From: Stictocephala bisonia
Taxonomy: Eukaryota > Arthropoda > Insecta > Hemiptera > Membracidae
DNA: 64,000 nucleotides
NCBI GenBank assembly: GCA_035578905.1
Contig: JAQJVL010000252.1
Location: 62,001 to 126,000, forward strand
Reading direction: 5' to 3'
A program made the position numbers and the translations under genes. Shown here one piece after another: positions 62,701 to 64,000 of the stretch (positions are counted from its first letter, which is position 1; each line of letters starts with the position of its first letter). The notes under the pieces are model-generated. The model was not told where the DNA came from, did no database searches, and saw only the letters and a program-made list of their open reading frames with translations.

Positions 62701-64000
62701 CTTATTAGGTTGAGGGACTAAAAACTGCCGTCGGCTCCCTCCCCCCTCTGACACCACAATAATCGAACAGCTGATAAAGATAAGATAGCGGCCTAACTCC
62801 GCTATCTTATCTTTATCAGCTGATCTCCTCCTTAACCTTACTCTGACCATTCCCCATAGACCACTGATCTGTGCGAGGAACTTATTCAGTCAGAGGGATA
62901 AGGGGGCGGACCTGTACAGTACAAGGTGAATATTACTGATAAATCTTTCAGTCTAGGCCGGATTCGAACCAGCGCTATCTCTAACCCAAGCTCAAAGTCC
63001 TGACGCCTTAGACCACTCGGCCACCGGCTCGCCCATCACTTTCCATTAACGCCATTACTTTCCAAATATTAAAAATAAAACAATTTGAACTGTCTAATTA
63101 TTTACTTTATTTCAACTTCCTTATTAGTGCATTAAGCTTGAATGTATGGTAACAAAAATAAAACAATGTAAGCCTATTGAAAAAAATAAATAAAACAATG
63201 TATTTCTATCTTATTATTTTGGTAATCTTTAGACTACATTCTTTAGTTGGGAAACAAAAAACAATTTTTTGCCAGTTAATATTTTATACTATTGGAACTT
63301 GTAAAGTTTTTTTTAAATACGTATACACCAAAGCAGAAAGATTGAATGCATTCTGCTTTGGGGCTGATTTCCTTTCACTTTTTACTTATCATTAATATTG
63401 GAAAATATTGAACTTTGTTTTAATTGAACTTATATTTTTGTTTTAGATAGTTATGAGAGCCAAATATACTGTATGAGTGTAACTTGTTATAAATTACTTA
63501 CGTTGGATGGCTGAGGTTTAGATGGAGGAAGCTGTTTCTTAGGTATTGTCATCAATGCTGCTATTCGGAGAGCTTCTAGGTCTTCGTCATCATCATCTTT
63601 CTGGGCAATATTTTTCTAAAACAAATAAAAATGTTCACACTTAAATAGTTTCATTGCACTTTTCACCACTTATATTTTACATTATTTACATTGAAAACAG
63701 CAAACAATAAAGAAATTATTAGTAGACTTGATTAATACTTATTGGGATGGAGTATCTCTAGCAACATGTATCTCTCAGATGGGTCAACCTATGCTCTGAA
63801 ATAGTGCTGTTTAATCATCCTACCAAATAAGACTCATCTGGTATCTGTCCACAATTCTAAGGATAGCAAGAGTGAAACTTACCAATAGAACATCACCATC
63901 TTACAGACTTTGCATTTGTTAGTTCATAGGACCACAAGACACGTGGTGCTTCTATTCAAGATATTCCAGATATCCATACTTAACTATCCTTAAGTAGCTC
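37129..64000 (-). CDS. Large RS/SP-repeat nuclear protein, partial at 5' end and unresolved at 3' end (9 exons in window)
   Basis: Exons complement(63502..63615, 61220..61460, 51433..52879, 50125..50783, 43526..43725, 41010..41077, 40289..40377, 38116..38205, 37129..37295), 3075 nt, all phases consistent, 1025 residues. Order of regions: acidic EDLEALRIAALMTIP; a conserved-looking QPHMGNPNLIAIIPEGAARP segment; an acidic run with EALMAQMEHEIGI; a 400-residue RS/SP region of SPSPK, RSPS and SPKR repeats; a Lys/Glu-charged part with FEARRRKFENTRV; DLRAELSRRREERLTK; LPARLLQSAFESALGKK; VLVLKRPTAVRM; a Ser run and RRLPVYMRLG. RS repeats and charged composition are typical of nuclear speckle or mRNA-processing proteins. 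I do not recognise the orthologue. Introns of up to 8 kb host most transposons of 38-61 kb. The first exon(s) lie beyond the window. Confidence 0.8.
37420..37597 (+). mobile_element. tRNA-derived SINE with poly-A tail
   Basis: Contains a B-box-like GGGATTTGAATCCC at about 37480 and ends in a run of about 27 A residues at 37569-37595, followed by CATGG. The head is degenerate. Confidence 0.55.
38116..38205 (-). CDS. RS-rich gene exon (VLVLKRPTAVRM)
   Basis: Acceptor TATTTTATAG, donor GTAATA, phase 1 at both ends. Encodes ERTDGRRVLVLKRPTAVRMQ then SAHINVTFPK. Confidence 0.8.
38736..39516 (+). mobile_element. Internally deleted mariner element, 781 bp
   Basis: 28-bp inverted repeats (CGAGGGCCGTTCAGAAAGTA then ACCTCCGG) with one mismatch, flanked by TA at 38734-38735 and 39517-39518. 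Transposase start at 38899 (MASVIESPAKCKVRSVIRFF), then a deletion that removes most of the helix-turn-helix and the first catalytic Asp. Confidence 0.9.
38899..39417 (+). pseudogene. mariner transposase, internally deleted
   Basis: The N-terminal 48 residues read to a stop (TGA near 39043), and the frame then continues shifted by one base as INADSYVETLKNL-stop-RAIQNKRRGLL. The last part, 39094-39417, has VIFLHDNARPHSARKTKDLL (second Asp) and PYSPDLAPNDFHLF (third Asp, 34 residues on), the mariner D34D signature. The first Asp is in the deleted segment. Inactive, but its ends could still be mobilised by a related transposase. Confidence 0.85.
39572..40030 (-). mobile_element. piggyBac-like MITE (family D), 459 bp
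   Basis: Flanked by TTAA at 39568-39571 and 40031-40034. Ends CCCTACAGCTGCCAATGA and, inverted, CCCTCTAACTGCCGATCA. Near the right end are two palindromes: CATCAGTCACA-T-TGTGACCGATG centred at 39964 and CCGATCA...TGATCGG centred at 40008. No coding. The strand is set by placing the palindromic end as the transposase 5' side, as in families B and C. Confidence 0.75.
40289..40377 (-). CDS. RS-rich gene exon (Lys/Ser-rich)
   Basis: Acceptor TTTTTACAG, donor GTATAT. Encodes KSKKEGKLQKSEKESKKSKA then SISPPAPK. The phase links the neighbouring exons exactly (2 in, 1 out). Confidence 0.78.
41010..41077 (-). CDS. RS-rich gene exon (LPARLLQSAFESALGK)
   Basis: A 68-nt exon with acceptor CTTTCACAG and donor GTGAGT. 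Encodes AGSLHEKLPARLLQSAFESA then LGK; phase 0 in, phase 2 out. Confidence 0.8.
41780..41849. repeat. Near-perfect hairpin, about 29-bp stem
   Basis: GTACAAGTGAACGTCACACA followed by ACACAAATA (41780-41809) pairs with 41821-41849 with a single mismatch and an 11-nt loop. It lies in an intron of the RS-rich gene and could be a MITE remnant or a small-RNA hairpin. Confidence 0.75.
41850..43525. other. intron of the RS-rich gene, with a possible SINE head
   Basis: At 42660-42735 the sequence GGTGAGATGACTCAGTGGTC then CAGACTGTGGAATCCAAG and ATTTGAACAGAA looks like a decayed tRNA-derived SINE head. Nothing else is recognised. Confidence 0.35.
43526..43725 (-). CDS. RS-rich gene exon (DLRAELSRRREERLTK)
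   Basis: Acceptor GAATTGCAG, donor GTAAGT. Encodes ENHKRVAAVSPLPIEKKTGG, then SKPASPPIAKQERSPEHEAV and a helix EDGDLRAELSRRREERLTK. Confidence 0.85.
43726..44282. other. intron sequence, nothing recognised
   Basis: AT-rich lead into the tandem array; no coding signal. Confidence 0.4.
45028..46058 (+). mobile_element. piggyBac-like non-autonomous element, family A copy 1, 1031 bp
   Basis: TTAA at both sides (45024-45027, 46059-46062), ends CCCTCCTGTTGTT and, inverted, CCCTCCTAGTGTTG. Two palindromes TTGCCGATGCATCGGCAA (45043-45060) and TTGCCGATGCGTCGGCAA (45085-45102, one central change) lie at the left end. The interior is a direct duplication of about 350 bp (from 45303 and 45661). No transposase. 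Confidence 0.88.
45303..46012 (+). repeat. Internal direct duplication in family A element, 2 x about 355 bp
   Basis: Both halves start CGGTGTTTACGTTTGTTTTT and run through AACAAGATGGCTATCCTGG and AATGAAGGTATGTACATAAA to AAACAAATGTCTG-AAATCAAG, with about a dozen differences. The same duplication is in copy 2 (46608-47317). Confidence 0.85.
46333..47363 (+). mobile_element. piggyBac-like non-autonomous element, family A copy 2, 1031 bp
   Basis: Same length, ends and palindromes as copy 1. Comparing them by eye I find one base difference (CCGCCTAAC versus CCGCATAAC near the right end). It sits at the same unit position as copy 1, exactly 1305 bp downstream, which equals the element plus two 135-bp units and four TTAA bases, so it arose by duplication of the array, not by a second transposition. 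Confidence 0.88.
47503..48623 (+). mobile_element. piggyBac-like non-autonomous element, family B, 1121 bp
   Basis: TTAA at both sides (47499-47502, 48624-48627) and 14-bp inverted ends CCCTTTGAGTGCCA. Three perfect copies of ACGTCCGTATATACGGACGT at 47517, 47561 and 47605 (44-bp steps) at the left. At the right, three direct GGCAC motifs at 48543, 48577 and 48611 (34-bp steps), the last being part of the terminal repeat. A 22-residue frame from ATG 47943 (MKRVRPNSQISDGTVGQI) may be the remnant of the transposase start. Confidence 0.9.
48847..50124. other. intron of the RS-rich gene, nothing recognised
   Basis: Contains a poly-A run at about 49816-49831. No coding or element ends recognised. 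Confidence 0.4.
50125..50783 (-). CDS. RS-rich gene exon (charged region)
   Basis: Acceptor TTATTTTCCAG, donor GTTAGT. Completes the Arg codon split with the previous exon, then YKSPLRPRKESADNS, a Lys/Glu/Arg-rich helix-prone part, DNPIFEARRRKFENTRVIEP, an acidic DEIDNFLNEDVLDLSAAFWS segment and KEKVVKKENIDKK. Confidence 0.85.
50784..51432. other. intron of the RS-rich gene
   Basis: 650 bp of AT-rich sequence between two exons; nothing else seen. Confidence 0.5.
51433..52879 (-). CDS. RS-rich gene, large exon with the RS/SP-repeat domain
   Basis: A 1447-nt exon after a long pyrimidine tract and CAG, donor GTAAAC, phase 1 in and 2 out. It opens with SSKFSRFEDTESESEDESD, then LEALMAQMEHEIGIDPDPNK, a 12-residue repeat (LKNKDTKCKESE) and roughly 330 residues of SP/RS repeats (RSPSPIKRRSLSPRK, KRRSPSPSPKRFKSP). 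The repeats carry many SP and RS phosphorylation-type sites. Confidence 0.88.
53140..56045. mobile_element. hAT-type element, 2906 bp, no intact transposase
   Basis: Ends TAGGGGTGTGCGAGTA and TACTCGCACACCCCTA are perfect 16-bp inverted repeats. 8-bp flanks TTTATAGC (53132-53139) and ATTATAGC (56046-56053) match at 7 of 8 positions, the target-duplication length of hAT. Subterminal GAGTA/CGAGTATTT repeats occur at both ends. The interior has no long frame. GAACTAGTTCA motifs at about 55700-55750 suggest a second, nested fragment. A (TA)n run lies at 54691-54734. Confidence 0.8.
54691..54734. repeat. (TA)n microsatellite
   Basis: 22 AT dinucleotides without interruption. Confidence 0.95.
56054..57044. 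other. intron sequence with a (TA)n run
   Basis: AT-rich; (TA)n at 56740-56791. No coding. Confidence 0.5.
57045..57233 (+). repeat. G-rich minisatellite locus, about 5 units
   Basis: Units of GGGTGGGCGGGTCAATAACA with CAGTACGTG-like spacers, same family as 13676-13985 and in the same orientation. Confidence 0.75.
57549..60873 (+). pseudogene. Decayed DDE-type transposase gene of an insect multicopy family, split by a piggyBac-like element
   Basis: Starts with ATG at 57549 (MDKRCSIGKLVSEDCYKSFY). After a frameshift follow ICEYHEKKYILKYN and CDPLKVHKKPISKGLREI (a Cys/His N-terminal domain), then KLSSGKRQAAIEGKV, EEQVKILSL, the inserted element 58281-59539, PDSWSRQKIASEFKVSDRLI, FCELRPKWF, HPFVFYYKN, GSGSQYKNKEKH and AEWHFFASCHGKNAYDGVGG. 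The order SDG..SQYKN then WHFF..SHGK..DG.GG is familiar from multicopy insect proteins that look like cut-and-paste transposases. I cannot assign the superfamily. At least four frameshifts and stops make it inactive. Terminal repeats not found. Confidence 0.65.
58281..59539 (-). mobile_element. piggyBac-like non-autonomous element, family C, 1259 bp
   Basis: TTAA at 58277-58280 and 59540-59543; inverted ends CCCTTTCCACTC. At the right end lie GTCGGGCC-C-GGCCCGAC (59464-59480) and GGCGGGGC-T-GCCCCGCC (59507-59523), 43 bp apart. On the minus strand ATG at 59122 opens 42 codons to TAG at 58994 (begins MGENDCSSILPNDGSGDRIV, ends LLFDEDLLSN), an acidic start resembling piggyBac transposase N-termini. 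It splits the DDE-type transposase gene in frame. Confidence 0.85.
60874..61219. other. intron sequence, nothing recognised
   Basis: Short AT-rich stretch between the transposase pseudogene and the exon at 61220. Confidence 0.5.
61220..61460 (-). CDS. RS-rich gene exon (PHMGNPNLIAIIP segment)
   Basis: Acceptor TGTTCTAG, donor GTAATG, phase 0 in and phase 1 out. Encodes VIFQPHMGNPNLIAIIPEGA, then ARPPVRHNFFRTAPRQQPF and a Ser/Glu-rich end. Confidence 0.8.
61461..62054. other. intron sequence, nothing recognised
   Basis: AT-rich intron of the RS-rich gene. GAAACACCCTGTATATTTTA near 61744 resembles the end of a common insect repeat, but too little is present to call it. Confidence 0.4.
62055..62205 (-). 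repeat. G-rich minisatellite locus, about 4 units
   Basis: Units such as CCACCCATACATGTAATAAT, GTGGTATTGACCCACCAACC and CATAAACGTACGATGGTA; same family as the other loci, G-rich strand minus. Confidence 0.75.
62276..63032 (-). mobile_element. tRNA-derived SINE or composite, head at 62946-63028, (ATT)n tail at 62278
   Basis: On the minus strand the head reads GTGGCCGAGTGGTCTAAGGC (A box) and GCTGGTTCGAATCCGGC (T arm with B box), clearly derived from a class II (Leu/Ser-like) tRNA. The acceptor strands do not pair. The opposite end has AAATAAAGATATTATTATT, a typical short-repeat tail. The 750-bp length is long for a SINE, so a nested insertion is possible. Confidence 0.55.
62768..62822. repeat. 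Perfect hairpin, 24-bp stem and 7-nt loop
   Basis: CAGCTGATAAAGATAAGATA followed by GCGG (62768-62791) is the exact reverse complement of 62799-62822; loop CCTAACT. It lies in the body of the SINE-like element. Confidence 0.9.
63033..63501. other. intron sequence, nothing recognised
   Basis: AT-rich; no coding or repeat structure seen. Confidence 0.45.
63502..63615 (-). CDS. RS-rich gene, first exon in the window
   Basis: Acceptor TTTTAG, donor GTAAGT, phase 0 at both ends. Encodes KNIAQKDDDDEDLEALRIAA and LMTIPKKQLPPSKPQPSN. Confidence 0.8.
63616..64000. other. intron or upstream sequence to the window edge
   Basis: The RS-rich gene continues beyond 64000; no exon is seen here. Confidence 0.45.

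Noticed and set aside
62946..63028. Possible functional tRNA-Leu/Ser gene on the minus strand
   Set aside because: The A box and T arm are good, but the 5' and 3' acceptor strands do not pair and the anticodon arm is broken, so it is a SINE head.

Overview
The window looks like AT-rich nuclear DNA from an insect, most plausibly a hemipteran (weak inference). Support comes from small spliced exons with GT-AG introns, a Snake-like serine protease homologue, and many insect-type mobile elements: piggyBac-like, mariner, Helitron, hAT, PIF/Harbinger, non-LTR retrotransposons and tRNA-derived SINEs. I see no bacterial-style gene, rRNA gene, intact tRNA gene or CRISPR array.

Two host genes are readable, both on the minus strand. 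The first (about 74-15341, six exons, 289 residues) encodes a secreted chymotrypsin-fold protein. It keeps the histidine and aspartate of the triad but has lost both the GDSGG catalytic-serine motif and the IVGG activation motif, so it is probably a non-catalytic serine protease homologue. The second (63615 down to about 37129, open at the right edge) encodes at least 1025 residues over nine exons: an acidic and charged N-terminal part, a long RS/SP-repeat region and a basic C-terminal part. It looks like a nuclear RNA-processing factor, but I cannot name the orthologue. Its last exon is unresolved, and the 24-37 kb stretch behind it holds no convincing coding sequence.

Most of the rest is repeats. 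1-15 kb: introns of the protease-like gene carrying a Harbinger derivative nested in an older inverted-repeat element, Helitrons, non-LTR remnants, a SINE and a G-rich minisatellite. 15-24 kb: a non-LTR tail, a second copy of a large repeat with AACGTTGCAAGTGAC motifs, a fold-back MITE, a Helitron relative and a reverse transcriptase pseudogene. 24-37 kb: AT-rich sequence with a few MITEs and SINEs. 38-41 kb: an internally deleted mariner and a 459-bp piggyBac-like MITE between exons. 44.3-48.8 kb: ten copies of a 135/141-bp tandem repeat, three of them interrupted at the same TTAA by piggyBac-like elements. 53-56 kb: a 2.9-kb hAT-type element with an 8-bp target duplication. 57.5-60.9 kb: a decayed DDE-type transposase gene split by another piggyBac-like element.

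The most interesting signal is shared by four unrelated-looking piggyBac-like families. Each has, at one end only, two or three palindromes whose sequence is private to the family. In every family the outermost palindrome is centred about 22.5-24.5 bp from the element end, and neighbouring palindromes are 42-44 bp apart. That geometry, about four helical turns, is kept while the sequences differ completely, which suggests co-evolving transposase-binding arrays.
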